A DNA stretch of 64,000 bases from Robiginitomaculum sp. (GTDB taxonomy: Bacteria; Pseudomonadota; Alphaproteobacteria; Caulobacterales; Maricaulaceae), in assembly GCA_002733905.1 (NCBI GenBank), contig NVXK01000002.1, positions 133,751 to 197,750 of the forward strand, in the 5' to 3' direction. The notes under the pieces are model-generated. The model had not been told where the DNA came from. It did no database searches and was given only the letters and a program-made list of their open reading frames with translations. Below, one piece after another: positions 39,301 through 47,575 of the stretch; the stretch's first letter is position 1, and each line of letters begins with the position of its first letter. A program made the position numbers and the translations under genes.

Positions 39301-39623
39301 GTACGATCAAGTCTGCAACAGCGAGCGCAATCCTTGAATTTGGCGGAAAATTTGAAAAAGATCGCCTTTGGATGGCGCCCTCATTCCGCGTGGGGTATCG
39401 CAACGAATTTATCAATGAAGGCATCATTACAACAGGACGTTTTGTCAATGGTACGACACCATTCACACTTGTTGGCCAAGAATTCCCTACAAATGGATTC
39501 ATCCTCGGCATTACATTCGCAGCAGGCAGCCAATATTCATCATTTGCCCTCGATTTGGACTCAGATATTCGTGACGGTTTCACACGCCATACAGCGCGTT
39601 TGGTCCTAAGACTCTTATTCTAA
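36381..39623 (+). CDS. Autotransporter (type Va) with beta-helix passenger
   Basis: 1080 aa. Signal peptide at 1-24 (SLTPLAFAQ). The passenger, to about residue 790, is Thr/Ser/Ala/Gly-rich with recurring NAGTL, NSGTI, NEGTL and NNTGII turns typical of a right-handed beta helix. The C-terminal ~285 residues form the translocator barrel (GGAWIEEFAYYADRSLAG..., FGITGGFDTAIGPF) and end LVLRLLF, with the terminal phenylalanine. The ATG at 36381 gives a clean signal peptide; a TTG at 36327 would only add 18 residues. It stands alone between glnA and parE. No catalytic triad or RGD is obvious, so an adhesive or structural role is more likely than protease. Confidence 0.87.
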   Translation: MTLRRLYLSAALPALAFSLTPLAFAQVEITDARTTPIETLTANTDGTANDVTVTSTGSVTITSGAAITLNSDNTVSNAGTLTSEDADDTTGILISGTNTGSVTNSGTINMAATTPTDGLTASKDIISGSGRTGILISGASSFTGNIENTSTGSIIVRGQDSAGIRLASMSTLTGDLLQNGALSVFGERGVGVDVAGDIIGALAIGGSIRVTGEDSIGLKVSGDISEGLSATSSIASGAYVTSTGAIVTTRLSLAGRDLLHETGSVRQAGSAVQINGNINQGIHFGSLTVDDVVTSISSITMIGSAAAVLIDGEGTLIAIGRIAQITDSSHADYDASLQYAFVNQGTITANGLLDDINATTLSLTDTHLQDGINNEGTLRATIYRSGIATDATTSTPDAHARVIIIGDNAIAERINNAGTISAIGLEATDSIYVDRDSILAANTIRVTAISIEAGGSLSAINNTGIISATITGRKGEIIAIHDVSGTLTELTNSGAIIALAVNSDTLGGETTDFAITAIDVSANTTGFSLTQTAYTGTDTGRITTPSITGNIYLGSGDDSVNIAGGNINGDISFGDGADTLALSNSSTITGSISDTDGRLDIMITDNSHLDIQSSTDINITTLSVDATSTYSPYIDPTTGDTSTIIASGAVTFEDGATIAPILATVLSSATTSFTIAQAGTLNIDVAALNVERSAQTPFLYNTSFSRAANDANTLVLTLDVRSTQELGLDTPQTALFTSAFEALQDHVALGNAFVSITDQTSFNAAFNQLMPEFAGAARQFVIANVDGAVGAVGTHLNNARRSQDRTGGAWIEEFAYYADRSLAGISEQYRGHGFGITGGFDTAIGPFHTVGINLGFATTEIEDVLGVDEPFDVLTVQLGGYAGLQRGKLGIDLYAGVGYNDFEANRNVRIGDFDQSTRSDWSGTHYNASASAGYDISFGKYFVRPSATITYLNMHEKAYEETGTTGIELAIDARTIKSATASAILEFGGKFEKDRLWMAPSFRVGYRNEFINEGIITTGRFVNGTTPFTLVGQEFPTNGFILGITFAAGSQYSSFALDLDSDIRDGFTRHTARLVLRLLF

Positions 39624-39699
39624 AGCCAATTGTTGTTTTTTGTGGATTTTAATGCATTTTTGCTAGGAATTTGTACGCGACTCAGACAATGTGCGAACT

Positions 39700-41712
39700 A
39701 TGTCTAATTCAAATTCACAAAAACAACAAAACGAACTCTTTAGCGCTCAAAAAAGAAAAGCTGCAGAAGATAGCTATTCCGCCAAAGACATCGAAGTTCT
39801 TGAAGGCCTTGAACCCGTACGCCTACGCCCCGGCATGTATATTGGCGGCGTTGATGCACGCGCCCTACACCATCTTTTCGCCGAAGTCCTCGATAACTCT
39901 ATGGACGAAGCCGTTGCAGGTCACGCCACACGCATCGAAGTAGAACTTGATATAGACGGCTATCTTTCCGTCACCGATAATGGTCGCGGCATCCCCGTCG
40001 ATCCCCATCCAAAGTTTAAAGACAAGTCTGCACTAGAAGTCATTCTTTCGACCCTTCATGCAGGCGGTAAATTTACCAGCGATGCCTATGCAACATCTGG
40101 CGGTCTACACGGTGTTGGCATTTCAGTTGTAAATGCCCTGTCTGACGATCTCATTGTCGAAGTAGCACGCGGCAAACAACTTTACCGTCAAACATTTAAA
40201 CGCGGTATTACCCAAGGAAAGCTTGAAGAGCTAGGCCCGACTCCAAATCGTCGCGGCACTAAAATTCGTTTTCACCCAGACGCCGAAATTTTTGGCCATA
40301 ATAATGTTTTCAAACCCGCACGCCTATTCCAAATGGCACGCGCCAAAGCCTATCTCCAACCGGGTGTCGAAATTCGTTGGAAGTGCGCCCCTGAACTGGT
40401 TGAAAACCTAGATACAATCCCTGCGGAAGAGGTTTTCCTTTTCCCAGGCGGGCTATCAGACTTTCTCAAAGGTACACTCGGCAATAAAGTCACCATCACA
40501 CCAGAAGTGTTTGCAGGAAAATCATCCCAAGAAACAGGTCACGGCCGCGTTGAGTGGGCGGTAAGTTGGTCTCCAGAAGGTTTTGGCGAGGCCGACGGCT
40601 ATGTAAAGTCCTATTGCAACACCATCCCCACCATGAATGGCGGCACCCATGAGCAAGGCTTACGCGCAGCACTGACCAAAGGTCTACGCGCCTATGCCGA
40701 CATTACCAATATGGGCAAGAAAGCGGCTGCGATCACACCCGATGACGTCATGAATACAGCGGCAGCACTGGTGTCCGTTTTCCTCAAAGACCCACAATTT
40801 CAAGGCCAAACCAAAGATAGACTCTCAAATGCAGACGCCACACGCATAGTCGAAAATGCAATACGCGATCCGTTTGACCATTGGCTTGTTAGCTCCCCTA
40901 AAGAAGCAACTAAATTACTAGAATGGGTAATCGAAAAAGCTGACGAACGTCTACGCCGCAAACGTGCCCGCGATGTCTCTCGCAAAGCCGCAACACGCAA
41001 GCTTCGCCTCCCGGGTAAACTCGCAGATTGCTCCGATAAAAAAGCAGAAAACACAGAAATTTTCATCGTAGAAGGTGAAAGTGCGGGCGGCAGTGCGAAA
41101 CAGGCACGTAACCGTAAGAACCAAGCCATATTACCCCTGAAAGGTAAAATCCTCAATGTCGAGAGCGCGACAACAGAGAAAATATCCCGTAACGCAGAGA
41201 TAAACGATCTCTCAACAGCATTAGGCGTCGGCATTGGCCGCAAATTTGACCCAGATGATCTTCGTTATGAACGTGTCATTATCATGACCGATGCGGACGT
41301 GGACGGCGCGCATATCGCCGCCCTCCTCATCACATTTTTCTATCGCTATATGCCGACACTTCTCGAAGAAGGCCGACTCTATATGGCCATGCCGCCTCTC
41401 TTTCGCATTACCCAAGGTACAAAGTCCATGTACGCCAATGACGAGGAACATAAAGAGCGGTTAATTGCTACCGAATTTACAGGTCGTGGAAAAATTGAAA
41501 TTGGACGTTTTAAAGGTCTTGGCGAAATGATGCCAGCGCAATTGAAGGTCACAACAATGGACCCGAAAACGCGCACGCTCGCAAGAATCACTATTGACCC
41601 AGACAATCGCCCAACAACAGAATCCTTGGTCGAAACCCTTATGGGGAAACGTGCCGACCTGCGTTATCAATTCATTCAAGACCATGCAAAATTTGTAGAT
41701 ATAGACACATAA
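39700..41712 (+). CDS. parE: DNA topoisomerase IV subunit B
   Basis: 670 aa. ATPase subunit that, with ParC, unlinks replicated chromosomes. GHKL motifs EVLDNSMDEA, DNGRGIPV and GGLHGVGISVVNALS are intact; the Toprim part has IVEGESAGGSAKQARNRKNQ and the metal motif DADVDGAH. RPGMYIGGVDARALHHLFAEVLDNSMDEAVAGHA and the absence of the longer GyrB arrangement point to ParE. The ATG at 39700 is preferred; a GTG three codons earlier is possible, and neither has a strong ribosome site. Confidence 0.94.
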   Translation: MSNSNSQKQQNELFSAQKRKAAEDSYSAKDIEVLEGLEPVRLRPGMYIGGVDARALHHLFAEVLDNSMDEAVAGHATRIEVELDIDGYLSVTDNGRGIPVDPHPKFKDKSALEVILSTLHAGGKFTSDAYATSGGLHGVGISVVNALSDDLIVEVARGKQLYRQTFKRGITQGKLEELGPTPNRRGTKIRFHPDAEIFGHNNVFKPARLFQMARAKAYLQPGVEIRWKCAPELVENLDTIPAEEVFLFPGGLSDFLKGTLGNKVTITPEVFAGKSSQETGHGRVEWAVSWSPEGFGEADGYVKSYCNTIPTMNGGTHEQGLRAALTKGLRAYADITNMGKKAAAITPDDVMNTAAALVSVFLKDPQFQGQTKDRLSNADATRIVENAIRDPFDHWLVSSPKEATKLLEWVIEKADERLRRKRARDVSRKAATRKLRLPGKLADCSDKKAENTEIFIVEGESAGGSAKQARNRKNQAILPLKGKILNVESATTEKISRNAEINDLSTALGVGIGRKFDPDDLRYERVIIMTDADVDGAHIAALLITFFYRYMPTLLEEGRLYMAMPPLFRITQGTKSMYANDEEHKERLIATEFTGRGKIEIGRFKGLGEMMPAQLKVTTMDPKTRTLARITIDPDNRPTTESLVETLMGKRADLRYQFIQDHAKFVDIDT

Positions 41713-41821
41713 ACGACAGTAATACTGATATATTCACACAACGCATTTCCAGCAAACTTATGCAAATTTTATATATTGCGTCCCTCTTGCCAATATATCC
41801 TCTTAATGCTTAGAGTGTGTC

Positions 41822-43228
41822 ATGATAAAACTAATAAAAACCTCATTATTATTCAGTGCGACAGCACTTTCTCTTTCCATGCTCAGCGCCTGTGAAAACA
41901 AGGATTCAGATAGCAATGCAGAAAACGCAATCGCTGCATTTCCCTCGACCTATACCCCCGTTGAAAGCCAAGCCGTTCTGATTACGAATGCCCATATCGT
42001 TGACGGTATTGGCGGCGACATCGAAAATGGTAGTCTTTTCCTCCTCGACGGGAAAATCGCAGGTATAGGCGCGGACATTGATTTAGGTGACACAGAACCA
42101 CTTCGTATCGACGCAAAAGGCGCATGGGTCACACCGGGCGTTATTGACGTCCATTCCCATCTTGGTGTTTATGCCCTGCCAAATGTACGCGCACATTCTG
42201 ATGGCAATGAAGTCACAAGCCCGATTACTGCGGAAGTTTTTGCCGAACATAGCGTAAACCCACAAGACCCCGGTTTTTCAGAAGCTCTGGCCAACGGCGT
42301 CACGACCCTACATATTCTTCCGGGGTCCGCGAATTTATTTGGCGGTCGCGGTGTGACCTTGCGTAATATTGCCTCTCGGACTGTACAGGGTATGAAAATG
42401 CCAAATGCGCCTTACACACTAAAAATGGCCTGCGGTGAAAACCCGAAACGGGTTTACAAAAGCCGTGGCGGCCCTGGATCACGCATGGCCAATTTCTCCC
42501 ATTACCGTAAAAACTGGATTAAAGCCCAAGGCTATAAAGCCAAGCTTGAAAAAGGCGAATTGAAACCCGGTGACCGTAATTTACAGCTAGAAACACTGGC
42601 GGGCGTACTTAGCGGTGACATTCTATTACAAATGCATTGCTACCGCGCCGATGAAATGGCGCAAGTCCTCGATATGGCCAAAGAATTCGGCTATAAAGTC
42701 ACAACATTCCACCATGCCGTCGAAGCCTATAAAATCCCAGACCTTTTAAAAGAAGCAGATACATGTGCCGCTATGTGGGCCGACTGGTGGGGTTTCAAAA
42801 TGGAATCTTATGACGGCATTCGCGAAAACATTCCGTTCGTACATGCCGCAGGGGCCTGCGCGCTCATCCATTCTGATGACCCGACAGGCATTCAGCATCT
42901 CAACCAAGAAATTGCTAAAACATGGGCGCACGGTAACCGCGCGGGCTTAGACATTAGCAAAGCAGACGCATGGCGTTGGATTTCCTCTAACCCTGCCAAA
43001 GCCATTGGCATTGCCGACCAAACAGGATCCCTCGAAATCGGCAAACGTGCGGATGTCGTGGTCTGGAACGGAGACCCGTTCTCGTCCTATACCAAAGCTC
43101 GCAAAGTCTTTATCGACGGCGCACTTCTATATGACCGTGATACAGGTATGAAGCCGACAAGCGATTTCTTAATCGGTCAACCAGGGCAAGAATCTATTCG
43201 TAAGTCCTTGTCAGGAGCAGGAGAATAA
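41822..43228 (+). CDS. Secreted lipoprotein amidohydrolase
   Basis: 468 aa. A lipoprotein signal with lipobox LSAC (lipid on C24) is followed by the composite beta domain and TIM barrel of the amidohydrolase superfamily. Metal ligands appear intact: VIDVHSHLG (His-X-His), LQMHCYR, TTFHHAVEAY and the late LIHSDDP aspartate, then SLEIGKRADVVVWNGDPF in the C-terminal small domain. It probably cleaves a cyclic amide or peptide-like substrate in the periplasm; similar proteins are annotated as imidazolonepropionase-like. It is followed one base later by a related gene whose product has lost these ligands. Confidence 0.88.
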   Translation: MIKLIKTSLLFSATALSLSMLSACENKDSDSNAENAIAAFPSTYTPVESQAVLITNAHIVDGIGGDIENGSLFLLDGKIAGIGADIDLGDTEPLRIDAKGAWVTPGVIDVHSHLGVYALPNVRAHSDGNEVTSPITAEVFAEHSVNPQDPGFSEALANGVTTLHILPGSANLFGGRGVTLRNIASRTVQGMKMPNAPYTLKMACGENPKRVYKSRGGPGSRMANFSHYRKNWIKAQGYKAKLEKGELKPGDRNLQLETLAGVLSGDILLQMHCYRADEMAQVLDMAKEFGYKVTTFHHAVEAYKIPDLLKEADTCAAMWADWWGFKMESYDGIRENIPFVHAAGACALIHSDDPTGIQHLNQEIAKTWAHGNRAGLDISKADAWRWISSNPAKAIGIADQTGSLEIGKRADVVVWNGDPFSSYTKARKVFIDGALLYDRDTGMKPTSDFLIGQPGQESIRKSLSGAGE

Positions 43229-43229
43229 T

Positions 43230-44513
43230 ATGAATACACTTTTCAAAACGCTCCTCTGCACAGTTGCGCTCACAGCCATAACAAACATAAATGCATTTGC
43301 ACAAACCATTGTTATCAAAGCCAATAAAACTGTCACAAACCAAAGTGCAGGAATTTTAGACAACGCCACAATATTAATCGAAAATGGCCGTATCAAAGCC
43401 ATTGGCGTCAATGCCGATTACAAAGGCGACACAGTTATTTTGGGTGAAGGTACATGGGTCACACCGGGCCTTTTCGCCCCTTATTCTAATCTTGGCCTTG
43501 TGGAAGTCAGCGCAGCATCCAGTTCAAATGATTCTGCTGCAAGTGAGGCGGACGCGAATATCACCCTGCGTGCCATCGACAGTTTTAACCCACATGCCTC
43601 GCCTGTTGCGGTGTCACGTTTAGGCGGCATTACCCACGCCGTTATTGTTCCCGGAGCTAGCAATTCAATATTTGGCGGCCTTGGTACAGTGATCTCTACG
43701 AATGGCAGTCTAGATGTTATGGACGCCGCCCCCCGTTTTCTCCATGTTGAACTCGGGGCCTCTGGCGCCGACACAGCAGGCGGCTCTCGCTCAGCCTCTC
43801 TTGGTATCTTACGCGCGGCCCTTTCGGACGCCGCGAATATCGGAACACGCTACAGCAAAAACACACATGACGGCGCCGTCATCAGCAAATATGAGGCCAC
43901 AGTCCTCACTGATGTTCTGAGCGGTAAAATCGCTCTCATGGTCCAAGCGGATAGAGCAATCGACATCGTAAATATCATCAAGCTCAAACGGAACCGTATG
44001 AAGATCATCATTGTTGGCGCAGCCGAAGCATGGATGGTTGCAGACAAACTCGCAAATGCCAATATTAGCGTCCTTATCGACCCGATTGAAGTCCTCCCTT
44101 ATAATTTTGAAAGCCTCGGCACACGCGGCGACAATGCAAAACTTTTAAAACAGGCAGGCGTACGCTTTGCCATCATGACACGCACAGCAACGGGCGCTGG
44201 CGCACATAATCTTCGCCTTCTTACTCAACACGCCGCCAAATCCGTAGCCAATGGGCTAGATTGGGATTCTGCGTTTAAAGCCATCACCCTCACCCCATCA
44301 ACCATGATGGGCATGCCCTCTCTCGGCAAATTGGAAGCTGGAAAAATGGCAAACCTTGTCGTGTGGAGCGGTGACCCCCTCGAAGTCACAAGCACGCCAA
44401 TTGCTGTCATTATTGACGGTAAATTACAGTCAATGACATCGCGTCAAACTGAACTGGCTGACAAATATAACCCGACCCGCACCAATGCAAAACCCTATGG
44501 ATACCGCCCTTAA
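43230..44513 (+). CDS. Secreted amidohydrolase-fold protein without metal ligands (probable pseudoenzyme)
   Basis: 427 aa. A signal peptide (1-24, TNINAFAQ) and the same fold as its upstream neighbour: WVTPGLFAPYSNLGLVEVS aligns with WVTPGVIDVHSHLGVYALP, and LEAGKMANLVVWSGDPLE aligns with LEIGKRADVVVWNGDPFS. The His-X-His pair has become Tyr-X-Asn, the third-strand His is replaced (LMVQADRA for LQMHCYRA), the HHAVEA histidines are gone (VGAAEA), and the late Asp is lost (MTRTAT for IHSDDP). It should not be a metal hydrolase. The ATG follows the upstream stop by one base, so the two are made together and may form a complex. Confidence 0.87.
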   Translation: MNTLFKTLLCTVALTAITNINAFAQTIVIKANKTVTNQSAGILDNATILIENGRIKAIGVNADYKGDTVILGEGTWVTPGLFAPYSNLGLVEVSAASSSNDSAASEADANITLRAIDSFNPHASPVAVSRLGGITHAVIVPGASNSIFGGLGTVISTNGSLDVMDAAPRFLHVELGASGADTAGGSRSASLGILRAALSDAANIGTRYSKNTHDGAVISKYEATVLTDVLSGKIALMVQADRAIDIVNIIKLKRNRMKIIIVGAAEAWMVADKLANANISVLIDPIEVLPYNFESLGTRGDNAKLLKQAGVRFAIMTRTATGAGAHNLRLLTQHAAKSVANGLDWDSAFKAITLTPSTMMGMPSLGKLEAGKMANLVVWSGDPLEVTSTPIAVIIDGKLQSMTSRQTELADKYNPTRTNAKPYGYRP

Positions 44514-44607
44514 GTGAGGGTTGATATTTATCAGCTTGACGTAGTGTATCTTCTGGCTATGGTGCAGGAAAATTAACATATGGGCATATTTACGCCCAAA
44601 ATAGAGG

Positions 44608-46257
44608 TTGATTGATGCGCCCCTACGGCGCAAAAACAACCGGAAATGTAAGATCCTGACTAAAGCGAAAATAGACGCTACAGCAGAAGATTCTGTTGAA
44701 GACGAAGAAGTAAAAATTAGTTTTAAAGATCTCGGCTTTGTCCCCGAAATCCTAAAAGCCTTGGACGATCTTGGCTATGAAAAGCCAACACCTATTCAAG
44801 CCCAAGCCATTCCAGCAGCAATGCAAGGTCGTGATGTATTGGGCATTGCCCAAACGGGTACAGGTAAAACAGGCGCGTTCACGCTCCCAATTTTGCAACG
44901 CATGGCCACAGGTCGCGCCCGTGCACGTATGCCACGTTGCCTTATCGTATGTCCCACCCGTGAATTAGCCGCACAAGTGGCCGAAAATGTTGAAGAATAC
45001 GGCAAATATTTAAAAATCAGCATGGCCCTCCTCATTGGCGGCGTTTCGTTTGCTGAACAAGAAGCCAAGCTAAACCGTGGCGTTGACGTTCTCATCGCAA
45101 CCCCTGGTCGCCTTCTCGATCATTTCGAACGTGGGAAAATCCTTCTCACTGGCGTGCAAGCGCTTGTTGTCGACGAAGCCGACCGTATGTTGGACATGGG
45201 TTTCATCCCTGATATTGAGCGCATTTTCAAACTGACGCCATTTACACGCCAAGTGTTATTTTTCTCGGCCACAATGCCAAATGAAATCAAACGCTTAGTA
45301 GATCAGTTCTTGCATCAGCCTCATCACGTACAAATTGCCCGTAAAAACATGACAGCCAAAACGGTTACCCAAAGAATCGTGCGTATGCCAAAAGGCGATT
45401 CAAAACAAAAACGTACCGCACTTAGATATGTCCTTGAGAATAGCGATGTAAAAAACGGCATTATTTTTTGTAACCGTAAACGTGATGTCGATATTGTGGC
45501 GAAATCTCTCAATGTGCATGGCCATGACGCCGCACCAATTCACGGTGATTTACCACAATCTGTCCGTACCAAAACACTCGAAGATTTTAAGGGCGGCAAA
45601 CTTAAATTCCTCGTTGCTTCCGATGTTGCGGCGCGCGGACTTGATGTTCCAAGTGTCAGCCATGTATTTAACTATGACGTCCCTTCACATAGTGAAGATT
45701 ATGTGCATAGAATTGGCCGTACAGGCCGTGCAGGACGTAAAGGCGAAACAATTATGTTTGTCACCCCTATGGATGATAAATATTACGCCGCCATTCTCGA
45801 CCTTATCAACGTCAAAGAAATCGAAGAGATGGAAATTCCAGGTCTTGCAGATTTCCCAACCGAAAGCCGTGATCGTAAATACGGAAATAATAAGGGCCGT
45901 GGAAAAGGCAAAGGACGCGACAATAGAAATAATCGTGACAGCCATAAAAATCGTAATACCGACAAAGATAAACAACACGCTAAGCCTGATAACTCGCAAA
46001 ATAAACAAACAGGAAATGATCAAAAGCCTAAAACAGAGCATCCTAAAAAAGAGCATCCCCAAAAAACCCAGCCTCAAAAAAATCATAATGCGAAAACAGA
46101 CAATAAGCCCCAACATTACGTAAAACCAACGCAAACCAGTCATGCCCAAGGGCAAAACACGGGTAAGAATAAATACAAACGTGATGCACTTCCTAAAAAC
46201 ACTGAAAGTGGTTTTGGCAATAGCATGCCCGCTTTTTTCTCAGTAGATAAAAAATAA
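44608..46257 (+). CDS. rhlE: DEAD-box RNA helicase (RhlE-like)
   Basis: About 549 aa. The helicase core is complete: Q motif (FKDLGF...PTPIQ), AQTGTGKT, PTRELA, GGVS, TPGRLLD, DEAD, SAT, ARGLDV and HRIGRTGRAG. From about residue 425 the protein is a low-complexity basic tail rich in Lys, Asn, Gln and His (GRGKGKGRDNRNNRDSHKN, then repeated Lys-Gln-Pro-His units), likely RNA-binding and disordered. It would remodel RNA in ribosome assembly or cold adaptation. The start is doubtful: only a TTG at 44608 opens this frame, with GAGG directly abutting it, while a better placed ATG at 44615 is in another frame. Confidence 0.9.
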   Translation: MIDAPLRRKNNRKCKILTKAKIDATAEDSVEDEEVKISFKDLGFVPEILKALDDLGYEKPTPIQAQAIPAAMQGRDVLGIAQTGTGKTGAFTLPILQRMATGRARARMPRCLIVCPTRELAAQVAENVEEYGKYLKISMALLIGGVSFAEQEAKLNRGVDVLIATPGRLLDHFERGKILLTGVQALVVDEADRMLDMGFIPDIERIFKLTPFTRQVLFFSATMPNEIKRLVDQFLHQPHHVQIARKNMTAKTVTQRIVRMPKGDSKQKRTALRYVLENSDVKNGIIFCNRKRDVDIVAKSLNVHGHDAAPIHGDLPQSVRTKTLEDFKGGKLKFLVASDVAARGLDVPSVSHVFNYDVPSHSEDYVHRIGRTGRAGRKGETIMFVTPMDDKYYAAILDLINVKEIEEMEIPGLADFPTESRDRKYGNNKGRGKGKGRDNRNNRDSHKNRNTDKDKQHAKPDNSQNKQTGNDQKPKTEHPKKEHPQKTQPQKNHNAKTDNKPQHYVKPTQTSHAQGQNTGKNKYKRDALPKNTESGFGNSMPAFFSVDKK

Positions 46258-46299
46258 TTCTTTAAATTTTCAATGACTTACCATAGGAAATTTCTTACC

Positions 46300-46329
46300 A
46301 CACAAAGTAACCTTGACGTTACTTTGTGT
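46300..46329. promoter_or_regulatory. Perfect 12+12 bp palindromic operator overlapping a -35 element
   Basis: ACACAAAGTAAC and GTTACTTTGTGT are exact reverse complements around CTTGAC. TTGACG at 46313 serves as a -35 box, with TATAAG at 46334 as a plausible -10 (15-base spacing, slightly short). It lies 35 bp before the 26-aa peptide gene. The likely ligand is the XRE regulator encoded at the end of this cassette, acting as an autorepressor. Confidence 0.7.
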
Positions 46330-46364
46330 AACCTATAAGTATCTACCATCAAAAGGAGATACTT

Positions 46365-46445
46365 ATGAAAAACCTCACTCTTATTCTTACGCTACTGAGC
46401 ATATTGTCTCTGGGTATTGGCGTATATATTCTAGTGGCAAGCTAG
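46365..46445 (+). CDS. 26-aa hydrophobic membrane peptide
   Basis: MKNLTLILTLLSILSLGIGV then YILVAS and a TAG stop. It is one transmembrane helix with a lysine at the N-terminus. The ribosome site AAAGGAGAT, five bases before the ATG, is the best in the neighbourhood, which is the main reason for calling it. It lies between the operator and the membrane protein gene, 102 bp before the latter. A sense peptide of the cassette, a leader, or a toxin-like small hydrophobic peptide are all possible; I recognise no family. Confidence 0.6.
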   Translation: MKNLTLILTLLSILSLGIGVYILVAS

Positions 46446-46547
46446 CTCCATACACTTCATTCCTGCACAAGCCGTATCGTCATTCAAGAAAACATACCCG
46501 ACATACTCACACTTTTCTCATCTTTTTAACAATACAGGACTAATCTT

Positions 46548-46994
46548 ATGGCACTTATAGACACCCTCCTCGCCCGTCGTCAAAAACTCCTCCTTATGGC
46601 TGCATTCGGCTTTGCGATGTGGCAAGGGGGGCAATTATTAGCAAAGATGTTTCCGATAGACGACACGACCCAAGCCATAGCACTCGCCATGACACTTGTA
46701 GGCGCATTCCAATGGGCAGCATGTAGTTTCGGGTTTATCCATTATTCTAAAAAAGCAAAACCAGAGCGAGACGCATTAAATGACGAATTAACCTGTAGGA
46801 ATAGAGGCTATGCTTTCACATTTGGCTACACTGTTTTGGTTGGGTTTATCATGTTCTTATTCGCCCTCAATGCAATCCTCGAACAAACAACATTTCCTGC
46901 GCTCAACGCAGATTTCATAATTCACGGGTTGATGATAATTGGCATTATCGCGCCAACACTACGGTTTGTTTGGCTAGAGCGTGACAATGCCTAA
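46548..46994 (+). CDS. Four-helix membrane protein of an XRE-regulated cassette
   Basis: 148 aa with four hydrophobic segments (about residues 13-30, 42-65, 87-110 and 121-142) and a charged central loop (HYSKKAKPERDALNDELTCRNR). The position and size resemble the small membrane proteins that precede YozG-like XRE regulators in other bacteria. Its 3' end overlaps the regulator gene by eight bases, so the two are coupled. No catalytic motif is visible. Confidence 0.8.
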   Translation: MALIDTLLARRQKLLLMAAFGFAMWQGGQLLAKMFPIDDTTQAIALAMTLVGAFQWAACSFGFIHYSKKAKPERDALNDELTCRNRGYAFTFGYTVLVGFIMFLFALNAILEQTTFPALNADFIIHGLMIIGIIAPTLRFVWLERDNA

Positions 46995-47208
46995 AACCCA
47001 ATCAGAGCTAAGCAACAGGCTCAAAGAAATGCGTGCCCGTCATAACTTCACGCAAGCAGAACTGGCCGCCAAAGTTTCAGTCACAAGGAAGACCATAAAT
47101 ACAGTCGAGAATAATATATTTATCCCCTCGACAGTATTAGCACTTAAACTGGCAAAAGTTTTAGAAGTAAGTGTGGAGGAATTATTTTATTTGAATAAAA
47201 AGCAGTAG
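46987..47208 (+). CDS. Small XRE-family repressor (YozG-like)
   Basis: About 73 aa, all helix-turn-helix: LKEMRARHNFTQAELAAKVSVTRKTINTVENN then the C-terminal LALKLAKVLEVSVEELFYL, the standard form of stand-alone XRE regulators. The ATG at 46987 lies inside the end of the membrane protein gene; a GTG at 46981 is the alternative. It probably binds the 12+12 bp palindrome at 46300 and represses its own operon. The stop is one base from the end of the convergent sufA-like gene. Confidence 0.85.
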   Translation: MPKTQSELSNRLKEMRARHNFTQAELAAKVSVTRKTINTVENNIFIPSTVLALKLAKVLEVSVEELFYLNKKQ

Positions 47209-47209
47209 A

Positions 47210-47566
47210 TTAGAACTGCATCGGCGTGATCGTAACGCTCTCACCACAGCCACAAGCATCGGTTTGGTTAGGGTTTTTGAAGGTAAAACGTGAACTCATC
47301 ATCGTTGTTTCATAATCAACGACCGAGCCGAGTAAAAATAAAACAGCTTTTGAATCCACGACGATTTGCACGTCTTTATCCTCGACCACTTCGTCAAATT
47401 TTTCAATTTCAGCAACATAATCCATGATATATTCCATGCCTGCACAACCGCCGTTTTTCACGCCTACACGCAAATACCCACGCTCGCGTTCTGCAAGAAT
47501 TTCACGCACGCGCTCAGCAGCGGCGTCCGTCAATGTCACCAGCTTTGGTCTTGGTTTACGCGCCAC
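47210..47566 (-). CDS. sufA: A-type iron-sulfur carrier SufA
   Basis: 118 aa, HesB/IscA fold. The three cluster-ligand cysteines are present: one in KNGGCAGMEY and two in the C-terminal ACGCGES. It accepts or transfers Fe-S clusters made by SufBCD. Last gene of the minus-strand suf operon, nine bases after sufT. Confidence 0.93.
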   Translation of the reverse strand: MARKPRPKLVTLTDAAAERVREILAERERGYLRVGVKNGGCAGMEYIMDYVAEIEKFDEVVEDKDVQIVVDSKAVLFLLGSVVDYETTMMSSRFTFKNPNQTDACGCGESVTITPMQF

Positions 47567-47575
47567 AATTTTCTC

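Noticed and set aside
46313-46543. 76-aa frame overlapping the XRE cassette leader
   Set aside because: It begins inside the operator, has no ribosome site and runs over the 26-aa peptide in another frame; its composition is not protein-like.
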